Assembly: GCA_003427395.1 (NCBI GenBank)
Contig: BFEA01000003.1
Coordinates: 2,435,333-2,479,508, forward strand
DNA from: Chara braunii
Taxonomy: Eukaryota > Streptophyta > Charophyceae > Charales > Characeae
Length of the DNA stretch: 44,176 nt
Reading direction: 5' to 3'
The notes beneath the pieces were generated by a model. It did not search any database. It was not told the origin of the DNA and saw nothing but the letters and a program-made list of their open reading frames with translations. The translations under genes and the position numbers were made by a program. Positions 1-10,959 of the stretch are shown in pieces; positions within the stretch are counted from its first letter, which is position 1, and every line of letters starts with the position of its first letter.

Positions 1-594
1 TCTGCTTTCGGCCCGAACGACCGAACGCCTTCCGAAGGGGTTCCGTACGTTCGGGCGTTCACCCCGTCCTGAACGCGGAAAAAAAACAAAGAAAAAAAGT
101 AAAAATTCAAAAATATCCTAAGCTACCAGTCAGGCCGTCCAGGTCCCAGGTGGCCACCCCGTGCAAGGATCAAGGAAGGTCCCAGCCAAAAAAAAAAGAA
201 TCCAAAAAATTTTAAAAATTTCGAAAAAGATTTATGTTATGCAGAAAAATCAACGGAACAACTTTTGCCTCAGGGTGACATCAAAGTTGTTATCCAAATA
301 TAAAATAAAAAATAAAATTTAAAAATGTTATTTAAATATACGTATATTTTTTATATACATATATATTCTATTTGACGATATATATATATATTTTTGGCCC
401 GGCCAAGCGAGCGACCCCGGACCACTCTTGTAGCCTAGAAAATATCTAAAAGAGACATATGTTATGAAAAAAATAAAATAAACAACATTTGCTTAAGCAT
501 TACATCCAAATTCCTGACCAAATTTAAAATACAAATAAAATCCGAAAGATAAAAAAGATAAAATTGAAAAAAAAATTAAAATTAATGCGTTCGT
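1..594. repeat. AT-rich repeat fragment related to the TIR element
   Basis: A GC-rich stretch built from short GAACG/CGTTC words (1-80) leads into very AT-rich DNA. The segment near 262 shares the 17-base string CAACTTTTGCCTCAGGG with the reverse complement of the segment near 18255, and TATTTGACGATATATA near 370 matches the reverse complement of the start of the TA tract near 17450. A weaker second copy of the module lies near 481. I read this as a diverged, reverse-oriented relative of the element at 17254-18723. No gene is seen. Confidence 0.5.
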
Positions 595-930
595 TTGCAC
601 GTTTTCGACACCACAATCTTTGTCTATTTTTCATTTGTTTTCGACATAGCCAAATGCCCTGAAAAATTACAGATGTCACGGTGTACTTCCCATAATATTA
701 AACTCATTAAATCACTAGTACCTCCGCCAGTGTTGGGAAATTACGAGGTTTTGCCAGTTCCCAAAGAATTTGAGGGTGGGACACAGGATTGGCAATGTCC
801 CATAAATATGAGTTTTATAATGTCCGCGAGTGAAAGGAAAACTTTAAGGGAAAAAAAAAAATTCTTCGTGTACTGCAATGATGTCGGGCAGGGCAATCCA
901 GGAGGTCATGCTCACAGTCTTCCTCCATAG
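595..930 (+). CDS. Unassigned 111-codon ORF
   Basis: The open frame runs to a TAG after a C-terminal HSLPP. The central part, with LVPPPVLGNYEVLPVP and a Trp-Gln-Cys-Pro stretch, has a protein-like composition that contrasts with the AT-rich DNA before it. The first 20 or so residues are low-complexity aromatic and probably not coding. No family is recognised. It could be an exon or the remnant of a transposon protein. A CAGGTAAC string at about 941-948, just after the stop, resembles a splice donor but is unsupported. The rest, to 1182, shows no feature I can name. Confidence 0.2.
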   Translation: MHVFDTTIFVYFSFVFDIAKCPEKLQMSRCTSHNIKLIKSLVPPPVLGNYEVLPVPKEFEGGTQDWQCPINMSFIMSASERKTLREKKKFFVYCNDVGQGNPGGHAHSLPP

Positions 931-1682
931 AATGCACCTTACAGGTAACTTAGGCGGTCACGTTCTGAATGTTACTGTTTTCTTTTTCTTATTTGTCGTG
1001 TGTTTCTTATGAGTCCCTTGCCCACGAGGTAGGGTGGAATCTGTGATCTGCTAAAGCTTTCCCTGGTGTGCTCAAGTTAAGTTTCGTCTAAGGATTTTAA
1101 CGTTACTCACACTGACACTTAGGGGAATGTATCCAACCATTTTCACGACCGGATCCGTGTGTCCATTTGTTTTCCTTCTATTTGCAAACATGTGTGTAAG
1201 TGACGACCTTCTTCGACCAGGCTTACACGTGTGTGCACAAGACTTGTCCGTCGGTCAGGCGGATAAGGGCTAGCAACTCACAACCTATATGTAATGGCAC
1301 GTTAGCTCGAAGATGGGTAATTCTATCGTGAGACAAACACCTAACTATCTATCATGCTTATCCATTTCATATTCAAATAGAAAAACGCCAAACATCCATG
1401 CATCCGATTTCGAGCATATATAAAAAAAGAAAAGAGACGACGAACATTCGTGCAACAATTCCTCGGTCACTGGTCATACATGATCCGATCGTAGATGATC
1501 AATCACTCAAGTTGCCAATTCATAAAGAGGGAAGAGAGAAGCGGGAGAGAAAATCACACATCAACTCTTAAAGCCGAAACAAAGGAAAAATCCGAGAAGT
1601 TGATCCAAAAGCAAAGGCGACTTGCGCCAGATATTAAAATTACTCAGAAAATTCGAAGAAAAGCACCATTCCAATACATCCC

Positions 1683-1683
<1 letters not shown>

Positions 1684-1734
<51 letters not shown>
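1684..1734. repeat. (CT)n microsatellite inside LTR
   Basis: An uninterrupted CT run, equal to GA on the element's coding strand. It lies at the position where the LTRs at 12281, 24578, 31696 and 42678 also carry a simple repeat. Frames through it give only Ser-Leu repeats and are not genes. Confidence 0.95.
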
Positions 1735-1739
<5 letters not shown>

Positions 1740-1906
1740 TCTACAGCATTCCGATAAGGGCAGTCCGTCGCCGCACACCTACACAGAGTTGTCACACCGC
1801 TTAACCTGAACATGCAAGCCAGGTTTGTCTATGTGCCATAATCGGTCGCGGTCACACGTCAACCCCACATATCCAACACCAGTTCGTCGGATCACCCAAC
1901 TCTCTA

Positions 1907-2001
1907 CTCACCTTCCGACTCTTGCTCGATAGCCGATCCTCTTGACCGCGCTAACTCCAAAATTTATAGAGAGTGAGTTAATCGCGCTTGCAAAATTTAT
2001 A
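1907..2001 (-). promoter_or_regulatory. LTR core promoter (TATA) and splice-donor-like site
   Basis: TATAAA on the minus strand (1996-2001) is followed within about 90 bases by AAG/GTGAGTAG (GTGAGT at 1907-1912). Both are kept in the LTRs at 12633-12734, 24314-24411 and 42424-42517, and the LTR at 31531 keeps the TATA box with one change in the donor. Role as promoter and 5' splice site is inferred from conservation and consensus. Confidence 0.6.
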
Positions 2002-2656
2002 GCGTGCGTGTTTGCGTGAGATACTCGGGATTTTGCCTGAGTGGGAGAGAAGAAGGAGGAAGTGCCTACGACTGCATGGCCAGGCCGCGATGTGGGGGGC
2101 GTAGCCACACTCCACATATCGATCCAGTCATGTAATCGTTCGGGCCAATAGGACAAGGGGGAAAAGCATGCGCGTGCGGGGGCGCAACGAAGATATCAAA
2201 AAAGAGAGGATTATAGTAATATTCACGCCCGCCAAGAAAAAAATTTACAGTTACACGTAAGATTAAAGCACGGAAAAGTCAGAGCACAGATCCTGACACG
2301 GCAGCAGATGCACCCAATTTCCTAGCCTTAATCCTAATTGCAAAAAGAAATTCCGAGAGAAGAAATTTCGAAAGCACGTCGAAGCTCGACATTAGTTGAG
2401 AATTCAAAAAGGTTTTCCCGTGCGAGGATCGCGCTTAAATTCTCATTTCACATAGCAGAATAAGAAAGAAGCTATGACAATAGTTATCCTCCACGCTCGC
2501 TAAGGCGCGATCAACTACCAACCGTCGTGGGACCAAACCAACCTAAATTCAAAAAAGAAGGCAGGACATCCATGCAATTCGACGGGCCATCCCGATTCAA
2601 CCCCCGAAGTAGCCTTGCGCAGAAAGTCGAGCGGTTGCAGAAAACAGTTCGTCACA

Positions 2657-2798
2657 TATGTGACGCCCAGGGGGTTTCAATCTTGAGCAAGCTCCTGCTT
2701 GCTCTCTCAACATCCGTCGATCCCACAGGGTAGAGAAAACACCGATAATCGACGAGGAGCTTACACGTGCCACTTACCGTGAGATAAGCTTGTGGAAG
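2657..2798 (-). other. Internal 3' end of element 1, next to 3' LTR
   Basis: No ORF. The last ~45 bases before the LTR (AGGAGCTTGC, CAAGATTG, CCCCTGGGCGTCACATA in minus-strand order) match the equivalent place before the LTR at 41583. This marks the region that should hold the plus-strand primer. A classic polypurine tract directly against the LTR is not evident. The junction forms a perfect 16-base palindrome at 2650-2665. Confidence 0.6.
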
Positions 2799-3456
2799 TC
2801 ATCCCGGTGGCATTTGCGAGTTCCGAACGTAGAGGTGGTCGGGGAAGGGTAATCTTATGACAGGCGGGGGAGGAGGAGGGTGAGCGAGCGGGAGAGGCAG
2901 CAGAAAATGATGGAGTTCTCGATCTCTTGTGGGGAGCCGAGTGTAGTGCATGGTGTGATGGATGGGGGGGAAACGATGGTCTTGATAAAGTAGCGGGGCG
3001 AGGTAATCAGGGTAGAGGGTGCAGAGAGTGCGGGGGATCGCGACGTGAAAGTTCTCATATTCTTCACACGCGGGGATAGTACCCGCGATTAGACAAAAGA
3101 CTTCGATATTATTGTATTCGCTCCATGCCACGCTAAAGAGAAGGACGTGAAGGGGAAAGGAGGTTACGAGAGAGCGAGTGGTGGCGTGCAGGAAGACGTG
3201 ACGATGAGACGGGTGGAATAGAGTTGATGGATGAGGGAATGCGGCAAGGGGTGCCAGTTGAGAGAAAACGGGGGACGACCCGCGAGTTGATGGACGGTGA
3301 GGTAATCAAGGAGATGACATAATAAAGACTGGGGACGAAGCCAGAGCGCCCGCATCTCCAAGTATGCGAACGGCAGGCCGTGGCGAAGGGATTGAGTCGA
3401 CGAAGGACTTCTTTTTCGGCGCCTGCTGCTTGATCCCTCTGTGGTGGTGACACCAT
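2799..3456 (-). pseudogene. ORF-C of element 1 (frameshifted)
   Basis: The first codons (MVSPPQRD) align with the start of ORF-C in element 2 (MSAAPQRL at 40815). Further matches include the shared LRPxSL...LDYLT segment near 3300-3345 and, in another frame, AW...NxIEV...RTL.TLYPDYLA...HRFP.IHHT between 3131 and about 2930. At least two frame changes separate these blocks. The product is not recognised. It has no obvious signal peptide or membrane segment. Conservation of the C-terminal block in two diverged copies argues it was a real protein of the element, not random sequence. The C-terminal proline-rich extension down to 2799 is not shared and is probably read-through after a lost stop. 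Confidence 0.6.
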
Positions 3457-4329
3457 CTCCCCAAAGTTCCTCCTGCAGTGGCTCGGGATTGCGCGCCGGA
3501 TTGCCTTGTAGTAGCCGCGCTGTTGGCCTGTTCGATTGCTCTACTGGCCGCTTTCCTTCTGCCCACTTTCGTCTTTTCTGCGTTGCGGCTTCGTCCTCTT
3601 CCTTGCTCCGTTTGCTGGGGCTGTCCGATTCGTCCGACCCACTTCCTTTCGACTCAGTTCCCTCTGACTCGTTGTAATTGGGGTCGTCAGATTCCGCCCC
3701 CGAATTCTTCTCTTTTTCTTCTTCTTTCTCGCTCACCTCCACTCTCTCTTCTCCTCCCCGAATGATCAAATAAAAAAGGTGAGGTCGGTGACGTCGATGA
3801 CCAGGTAGTGGCATGAGGAGGGGTAATAGCAGTTGTCCTCGTCGATCTCCGTGCATGGAGACCACAACAGATGCGACGCTAAGGTGTGTGTAAGCGTGGT
3901 TGGCGTAGGATGTTGATCGCAACGAGAGATGATATCCAAAGGCAGGTCGTCGAGGAGCTGCGCCATGAATATCAACACTTCGCTCGTAATAGGCTCCAGG
4001 TGGCCGTCCCTCACCTTTCCGAACAAGATCCCCAACAACTTTCCCTCAGTATCCGTCCTGCACGCCTGGACTATCTGCAGTTCCACTTTGTCGTCTGGGA
4101 CTTCGTCTTCCTCGTCTTTGTTTGCTGGCTAAGTCCAGTGGAACACCACTCGGAGAAGACGAAAGCTAAGTGCCACATATACGTTCCACCACTCCCTGTA
4201 CTTGGCGGCCTCAAGGATCAGCACATCCAGCTGCTCGATCCAAAAGGACAGAGGGGCGTCGGTAGCTGACTGCCAGAAGGTGGGGAGGTTGGACAGAAGC
4301 CCGAAGGTCGAGAGACGGTGCTGGTTCAT
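3420..4329 (-). pseudogene. ORF-B of element 1 (stop and frameshift)
   Basis: It starts at the ATG of an ATGA overlap with ORF-A (4329-4326) and aligns along its length with the intact 288-residue ORF-B at 39947-40813. Shared blocks include FP(V/T)FWQSA, the WW...ALS segment, QAWRT-like residues, the LLG(F/I)(V/L)FG block and LLDDLPxDI. The frame is broken by a TAG at 4131-4129 and by a frameshift near 3770. The acidic, serine-rich C-terminal tail and an EGKRxxEQ motif continue in another frame to about 3420. Function unknown. A soluble protein with an acidic tail is the most that can be said. Confidence 0.65.
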
Positions 4330-4811
4330 TCGGGCAGCGCAAAGGGAAGGAGCTCGGGGACGAAGGCCTCCGACGTGACAGAGGAAAGCCGGAGCTGGCT
4401 GAGGTCGGTGTCTTTAGCGGAGACGATCTGGTCCCCAGGCCAAGCCAGAAGCTGGATCCACGTGGCCGTGAGATCTCGCGCCCAGTTCCGCAGTTGTCGG
4501 AGGACGCCCGTGTGGGCTACTTCGTGCAGTGTCGTAAGATTGCCGGTAAAGACGACTATCATTGACACGTGGCTGATGCCTGGTGCAGACAACCGTAGAA
4601 AAGTCGACGCCTCGACCAACACTCGCACTCTATCGCTGACACGTACGAACCGAAATTCCGCCACCGCGTGCACCGCCGTCGTGCTAAAGAAGGTCTCAAA
4701 TTGGAGAAGATCGGGGTTCAATCACAGATGCCGAACTTGCCGAATAGACCAGATATGTCCCCAAGGTCTCATCAGGTGCTCACTGATGACTTGCCCTATC
4801 GAAAAGATCAT
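4326..4811 (-). pseudogene. ORF-A of element 1 (one nonsense codon)
   Basis: It is 486 nt from ATG to TGA, exactly the length of ORF-A in element 2 (39465-39950), and aligns without gaps. Shared blocks include the N-terminal FSxxQVxSE, FFST..VHA..EF and EAS.FLRLSAPG.SHV. One TGA about 30 codons in interrupts it. The product is unknown, with no zinc motif, no transmembrane segment and no signal peptide. Its first 32 nt overlap the end of pol in another frame, and its stop shares ATGA with ORF-B, both as in element 2. Confidence 0.7.
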
Positions 4812-6280
4812 GGCGATAGGGGAGAAGACGAAGACCAAGATTGGGGAGAGGGAGAAGCAGTGTATTCGGGATTGTCGTTTTCCTCCTCAGAAGTGGGGGA
4901 CGACGTAGACGGTGAGAGAGACGGAGAAGGGGGTAAGGGACGAAGGCAGGACACGTGTCGGATGATCGGTCGAGCCGATCGGCTCCCTCAGACCTCCGGC
5001 GCAAGTCGCACCGTGTTCACCCTGCTAGGGATGAGTCCAACTACGGGAAATCACCCGAAGAATCGTGGCGCTAACTTACCCTGGCGAGCACATTTCCTTA
5101 CTTGCACTATGTCCCCTAATTTATGCTAGGGGAGTCTGGGGCCGGTATTCAGCGTTCCTGTCCCGGGCCTCATAACTCTAGACCTGTCGTCCGTGGGCCA
5201 TTTCAGTCATCCGCTGTCTTTTCCGGGCTAACCGAGGGAGGGCATTTTCCATCAGTTTCAAGTGGCGTTGGGCCTTGTCCTTGACCGTCGCCCTCGTGGA
5301 CTGTCGCCCAAGGCTCGTCTCGTCGTTCACGTTCGGCAGAGCTACGCAAACCAAGCTACTGGTCCGTAAATGAAAAGGGGACAGATGGGTGGACTCATGG
5401 GGGGTCCCCCGATGAACGACTAGGATATGATCCAGTATGTCGGGCCAAGGGCTGAGCCTCGTATCTCTACCTGCGGTATTCCATCGGAGGGCGGTCTTGA
5501 TTACTCGGTTCACGTTTTGTACGAGGCCGTTTGATTGGGTCATATGCGGGGCGGTGTTCCGAATGGAGACACCATGCGTGACCAGACTCCTTAGGACTTC
5601 CCCTCAGAATTCGGCCCCATTGTCCGTTAGGATTTATGCATTCCAAGGAAACGGTTGACATATCGCACAATTTCCGCCGTCTATCGTGTTTTACAAGGAT
5701 ACGCCTCTATCCATTTGAAGAAATGATCCACAAAAACAAGGAGGATTGAATACTCACAGCTATTCGGGCCAGGGGGAACGATAATGTATGTCGTGTCTAT
5801 ACTGACTCTTTGGAATGGCCGCTCGACTACCGTTGGGACAATGGACTGGGTCGCTGAATTGATGCTTTATCCGCTGCGCAGACTGAACAATTTTTGACAA
5901 TGAATTTAACATCGTCCTTGATATTGGACCAGTACCATTCGTTCTTTTCAGTAGCTGACTCTGTAATTCTGACAACAAAATGAGCGGCGGTCTCCTCATG
6001 AGCTGACCTAACCTAGACGTACCTCATGAACGGATGAGCTATTGACATCCAAATCCCACTCCCATCAGTCTTCCGTTTTTCTAATCGTCCGTTGCTCCAT
6101 CGATAATCTCGTTCCCTCTCGTTGGTCCGCCTCCGATCTTCCTTGGTGAATTCTGGGAGGGAGTTTCCTACTACCGTAGCTATTAGAACAACGTCTGTCC
6201 ATACCTCAGCCCGCTGAAATCTGTGTGTCGTTTCCAGTCCTTCGGACGTGGCTTCGAGGAACCGAGCCTCCGTCGGGATC
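4780..6280 (-). pseudogene. Integrase of element 1 (stops, frameshifts, lost Glu)
   Basis: The N-terminal linker after the PHD-like finger (YRWSNGRLEKRKTDGSGIW near 6080) precedes the HHCC region, which is badly degraded between 6000 and 5760. The catalytic core follows. LTDNGAEF near 5630 keeps the second Asp, but the third acidic residue is Gln (SNGLVQNVNRV at 5535-5500, where element 2 has LVEN). The C-terminal core is open at 5543-5178. The pol frame then ends at 4780 with a tail homologous to that of element 2, overlapping ORF-A. Integrase would join element cDNA to the host chromosome. This copy cannot. Confidence 0.8.
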
Positions 6281-6291
6281 TTGTCGGCATT

Positions 6292-6453
6292 ACACAAAGA
6301 ACATAACCAAGCTTTATCCATGTTCCTATACTGGACGCAAGATCCGTGGGCCTGAGAGACACATCGTTCTTTGTCTACCCATTCGACATAACGTTCTCCA
6401 CTAGGATGCATAGGGACCCAATAAACTCGTGATATTGCTTCACAAAAATAACA
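6292..6453 (-). other. PHD-finger-like motif in pol, element 1
   Basis: Within the frame 6552-6013 the pattern is C-x2-C-x23-(K)-x2-C-x4-H-x2-C-x11-C-x2-C, with a Trp two residues before the seventh ligand. This is the C4HC3 layout of a PHD finger. The third ligand position is Lys here but Cys in element 2 (37830-37991), where all eight ligands are present with identical spacing. PHD fingers usually read histone tails. That role here is inferred. It sits between RNase H and integrase, where Ty3/gypsy pol does not normally have this domain. Confidence 0.65.
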
Positions 6454-6548
6454 GAACTTGTCAGGCAGGGAGATAAAATAAGAAGATGAGATGGGAGAAA
6501 GGAGGCCCTTAAAATTACCTTCTCCACCCGTCGCCATGAGGCCACGTG

Positions 6549-7110
6549 TCACTTCTCGGAGGCTCTAGGGAGAATGACCACTTCTCCGGACGACGGTTCC
6601 TTGGCCAGCTCCGACTCCTTCCACGAAGTGATCTTTTCGCCCTTAGTCACGTTGATCAGCTGATGCAGTCGTGTCAGACCATCCGCGTTTCCGTGTTTTT
6701 CCGTCTTCTGATGGACGATGTCAAAATCATACTTTTGTAGCCGGACAACCCATTGTCCAATCATCCCCGTAAAGTCGGTGAGCTTCTTGAGAGCCAACAG
6801 GGGGGAGGAACTTCTGTCCGTATAGGTACGGATGAAAATGTTGGATTGCCTAGACGGCCGCGTAGCATTCGCCTTGAGGGGCCGAGTCGTTCCGTCGTTC
6901 GTCTGATATTGTTCGCGAAGCGGACTTAATGACGTGTTCTCGGCTGTCCTTTCACTTTTGTGCTGAGATGGCGGAGATCGTCTCGGGCTGCCAGTCCGTG
7001 ATGAGTATAAACTGCTTTCCAGGGTCGGGGATAATCATACTAGGCATGGGGGCCAAGGCCTCCTTCAAAGTGAGAAAGACCCGTTCGCACTGCGTGTCCG
7101 ACTTCAGTGG
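6549..7110 (-). pseudogene. RNase H region of element 1
   Basis: The segment has the end of the reverse transcriptase connection and the RNase H-like domain, read as QFILITDWQPETISAI near 7020-6970 and, in another frame, DFTGMIGQWVVRLQ and HGNADGLTRLH near 6680. The last is the usual end of the Ty3/gypsy RNase H region. The central part between 6950 and 6800 is scrambled by frameshifts. The enzyme would degrade RNA in RNA-DNA hybrids during reverse transcription. Confidence 0.75.
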
Positions 7111-8345
7111 TTGGTCCTTCAGTAGGAGGCTCGTCAGAGGTTGGGCGATTGCTGCGAATCCTTTGATGAACCGCCGGTAGTATGAGGCCAGTCCTAGAAA
7201 GGCTCGAACCTGCATCAGCGTCGTGGGTGTTGGGGCGTCCCGAGCTGCGTCAACCTTCCTCGAATTCGGTCTCAAACCCCCTCAGGTCACGACGTACCCT
7301 AGGAATGAAATCTCGGGGAGGACGAACTCGCTTTTCTTCGATGCGATCTTGAAACCAGCGTCCCGTAAGGCCCCAAGTATCCATTCAATCATGTGTTGTG
7401 TGTGCCCGTGAAATGATTCAGAATACACCAAAATGTCGTCCATGTACACAATGATGCAAAAATTAATCATTCCCTGGGTCAGTCAGGTCTTGTTGACGAA
7501 ATTCTGGAACGTGACGTTCATTGCTCTCTGGAAGGTAACTGATGCGTTGCATATTCCAATGCGACAATGAATCCACTGCCAGGTGCCTTCGAACAACACA
7601 AACGCCGTTTTTTGCCAGTCCTCCTCCTTAACCAGGACATAATGAAACCCGTGGCGAAAATCGAACTTACTAAAATTAAAAATAATTAGCACTCCCAATC
7701 ACATCCAACAAATCATCAAACCTGGGAAGGAAGTACACATTTTTGATCGTGATATCATTCTATTTTCTATAACTGATACATATACGAATCGATCCGTTCT
7801 TTTTCGGAATTAGAACCACTGGGAATGACCAAGGTCCGGTAGCTGGCTCGATCCATCTGTTAGCCTCGAATTCTCAGATTCGTTCCAACGCTGTTTTTCG
7901 TTCCGCGAGAGAATATCAGTATGGTTTGCAATGGATGGGCGGATGTGTTACGGTTTGGATTTCGTGTTGGATAACTACGGATAGTCCGATGTGTGTGTCT
8001 TTGACGCTAATCGCTTCCTGATACTCAAACAGAATATCGGCAATAAGGCGATGAGTTTCATCAGGCACATACTGAGGCACGTGTAGTTCGTAAAGCTGCC
8101 CATGGATGCTAACCGTTACTTGTTTTGTGCCACCTTTGTACCATTTCCTGGCGGGGGAGATGAAATGAATGAGTTGTCCGATCTCCAGGAGAACACGGGG
8201 CAACCATTTGAGCGTCTTCCTCCCGGATTGCCACGTGTTCCTCTGACGTTACACCGTTGTCGATGTCTCGAGAGCTTACGGGTTTCTCGACAATTTTGAT
8301 CCTGAGTTCGTAGGGCGAGGGATCGACTCGCCCAGGGGGTTCCAA
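7110..8345 (-). pseudogene. Reverse transcriptase of element 1
   Basis: Typical Ty3/gypsy blocks are visible in several frames: HPPIHCKPY near 7930, WSFPVVLIPKKN near 7800, FDFRHGFHYVLVKEED near 7660, the catalytic VYMDDILVYSES (YMDD at 7447-7436), SEFVLPEISFLGY near 7300 and RAFLGLASYYRRFIKGF near 7200-7150. Stops include one just after the FLGYVVT block and one in the RICISYRK segment. The copy is not translatable as a whole. The core was once complete: it keeps the RICISYRK block that element 2 has lost. Confidence 0.9.
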
Positions 8346-8623
8346 AGCTTCGCTCTCGGCGCCTTATTGCAACAATCGAACCTCCTTTCCTGCAGAGAGG
8401 AAGGAGCGGGGTAGTTTCGTAATGTCACTGAAGGCTTTTTCGTCACTGTACCTTCAAAGGAGTGGGATGGTGGCTTCATATAGGGTTCAAGGGGGTTTCG
8501 AAAAATCGGTCATTCAGGATACTTGTACGATTGTACCAACGGTTCCCCTAGGATTAGAACCCGTGTTCGTTGGAGGTTCCTTTCCATAAGGACAAACGTT
8601 TTCGTTGCTTTCTGCTGGACTGG

Positions 8624-9529
8624 TTAGCGAGTCAGTTGGTGCGCCATATCTCGGATCACCGAGTCCGCTTCGTCCTCGCTGTCGGAAGAGCTGAGCGACA
8701 GTTCGACTCCCTTTTCCCTACGGTCAGGTTCATTAGAGGGTTCTCTCGAGGTGATTACATGGAGCGATTTCCTGATCACGGGGGGAGTTTTTCGAGGAGC
8801 AGGTAGAGTAGTTCTAGGAGTCAAATGCATCGGGATAACATACGGTTTCCCTCCCGTATTCTGGAGGATAATTGATCGCTTTTCGAAATCTAAACAAGCT
8901 CGTAGTGCGGTGAAGGCCGGCAGTCCCAAAAGAACATCGTATGTATTTACGTCCAATACTACGACATCCCCCAAGGTGTGGACTTTCCCTAATCGGAACG
9001 CGACATGTGTCAACCTTCCCACCACTTTGATCTTCTCCTCGTCAGCGCAGACAAGGTGGTCTCCTTCTGCTAATAGGATCAGATATTTTCTTCTTCCTGC
9101 CCGTTCCACCACCCTCAGAGAGATGGCTAGAACCACGGCCCCTGAGTCGATGATAGCACTGTACGAAATTCCCCAAACTTCTATATCGCATTCCGTGGAT
9201 TTTCACGAAATAACCTTGATACGCATGAAATGGTTGTCTTTCTGGATTAGTCCCACTCGTATCGGATCCAAGGTGCTGGGGACGTCGTGCTTGTCGTCTC
9301 GGATGGGGGCCTTCCCTTCGATGGCTGCTAGCTTGGCCAGAGAAAACTGCTTCCGGTTCGCCTTGCAATGTTGCAGCATTCGTTTGTTCGCCTGTTCTGA
9401 TATGGATAGCAAATGTCTGATGGGCAAGGGAATTCGGTGGTCCAGCGCTCGGACAATGCTCAAGACATCAATTTCTCCCGTAACGAAAGTGGGTCCGCCA
9501 GACTCCATTCTCCCGGGGATGGTCTCCAT
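8624..9529 (-). pseudogene. Protease and upstream linker of element 1
   Basis: The frame contains a conserved linker (IVRALDHRIPLPIRHLLSIS near 9460) followed by a retropepsin-like domain: active-site DSGA at 9148-9137, AFRLGKVHTLGDVVV and YDVLLGLPAF near 8950. A single TGA at about 9203, where Trp is expected, separates the linker from the DSGA motif. The catalytic Asp and the LLG flap partner are present, unlike in element 2. The aspartic protease would cut the Gag-Pol precursor. The large plus-strand ORF at 8751-9632 is an antisense shadow of this gene. Confidence 0.85.
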
Positions 9530-9599
9530 TCCGTTACTTCGTGTGGTTCATTTGCGGGACCGTCGGGATGGATGGTTCCAATCATTCCTAACTCCGGGT

Positions 9600-10892
9600 A
9601 GCCCAGTAAGATGTACCGGTCAAGCGGGATAAGCTCTGCAGTGTCCTCAATAGTGACTATCACACTCCCCCCTCCCTCAACCTCTTCCACCATCGTGCCC
9701 ACCCTCCCTGGTCCGTTGGCCAAAGGCGCCACTGCTGCAGGGCCTGCTCCCATCCGGACTTGTGTCGGACGGTTGGGGCAGTCTCGGGCTATGTGACATG
9801 ACTGGTGACACGTGTAACATACGCTTAGATTAGCTGCAACACCGCCCGTAGCTTGGGCGGGGGCTACTCCTTGTGCTATTGGGGCAGCTCGGACGACGAT
9901 GTGGCGCATCAACCTCATCAAAGATTTAATCCGGGTATTATGCTCGGGCTGTTCTTTCTTGCTCTCCTGCATTAGGCTAACTAGCGTCCGAGTTAATTCC
10001 AGTACTGCACTTGATTCGCTTCGCTTGGCAGCGGTATCCAGGGGAGGCGTAGGTGTGACCATTACGAGCAGTCCTGTGGTTGTGTCCGGTATCGATCTCT
10101 TGACTCCAACTTGTTTTAGATAGGTGATGGGGCCGGAGACGAAGTCCATGTTTTCAAATTTGTTTTGGAGCGCGGCTAGCTCAGCCTTCGCTCTGGCCAA
10201 TTCTGAGGAATCCCCTTCCTTAGCATGGTCTTCTCCTTCTAGGAAACTAGCGGCAAACTTTCGCTCCATCTCTTCCGCCCCATCCATGATCTGTTGGAGG
10301 TGTAATTGATGGGGGGAATTTCAAATTGCTTTCAAAATTTTACCCGCATTGCACGGCTACGAAGTCCATCGATGAACAAATCTCTTCCGACCTTCTCGTC
10401 TCTTTCGGATTTGACGAACAACCTGTAGAATCTACTGCGATACTCCGTGACGAATTCGAGGGGTTTCTGGACTCGATCTTTAATCATGAAGAAAACTTGT
10501 TCAGGATGTTTGTAATCGAATTGGTGTAAGAAGTCTTTCTCGAAGGTCGGAAGATCTACCCAAGCGTAGGTGCTGAACCAATGATGCACATCCTCTCCCA
10601 ACCGAGCAGGGATGTTGATCCTGGCGTCGTCATTCAAATGATTGTCATATTGTTGCGCACGCAGCGTAGCTAACCACGCTCCGACCAAATGATGTCCGGG
10701 ATCAAAGAGGTATAAATCGGGCAGGGCTGCAGGTGCTCGAACTCGGGGATTAGGAGCCCCGCCTTGCAGTGCGTTAGCGTTTTGTGCCTGATTGGCGTTC
10801 ATGTTGGTGATCTTTCGACCTGCCGATCTACTCCTTGTTACTACAGGGTCGTGTCGTGACGCGTTCCTCTGCCGAGGCTGCCCTCTGTTCAC
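9600..10892 (-). pseudogene. Gag of element 1 with CCHC zinc knuckle
   Basis: The start MNRGQPRQRN opens a frame with a Ty3-type capsid region (GAWLATLRAQQYD, HHWFSTYAW, FEKDFLHQF, EYRSRFYRLFV), up to a TGA at 10334-10332 that replaces an Arg codon of element 2. After a frameshift of a few bases the protein resumes at 10287 (EEMERKFAASFLEGEDH), continues through a coiled, charged stretch and ends with a zinc knuckle C-x2-C-x4-H-x4-C at 9819-9778 (CYTCHQSCHIARDC). Gag would package element RNA into particles. The zinc knuckle keeps all four ligands here. Confidence 0.9.
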
Positions 10893-10946
10893 CAGGTCGA
10901 TCTTCGTAGCCTACCCGCTTGACAACCCCTGAGTATGCCACGTGTC

Positions 10947-10959
10947 GGCTCCGATACCA
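10947..10959 (-). other. Primer-binding-site-like tract, element 1
   Basis: On the minus strand this reads TGGTATCGGAGCC, one base from the TGGTATCAGAGCC that many plant LTR retrotransposons use to pair with initiator tRNA-Met. It occurs at the same place in element 2 (32847). If it is the true primer site, the LTR ends just before it. The LTR end would then lack the usual CA, so the exact boundary is uncertain by about 25 bases. Confidence 0.5.

Larger units (their letters stand above)
1183..2656 (-). repeat. 3' LTR of element 1, truncated
   Basis: It begins (minus strand) with TGTGACGAAC at 2656, just after the internal end CGTCACATA, and matches 11773-13437 over its length: the shared TATA region, the splice-donor-like site and the CT microsatellite are collinear. 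Similarity to the 5' LTR fades at about 1183, before the part that encodes ORF0 in the other copies. The last ~700-1000 bases of the LTR are therefore missing, replaced by unrelated DNA. Confidence 0.85.

Noticed and set aside
8751-9632. 293-codon plus-strand ORF
   Set aside because: It lies antisense to the protease and linker of element 1, which have clear domain motifs. Its own sequence has no recognisable domain.
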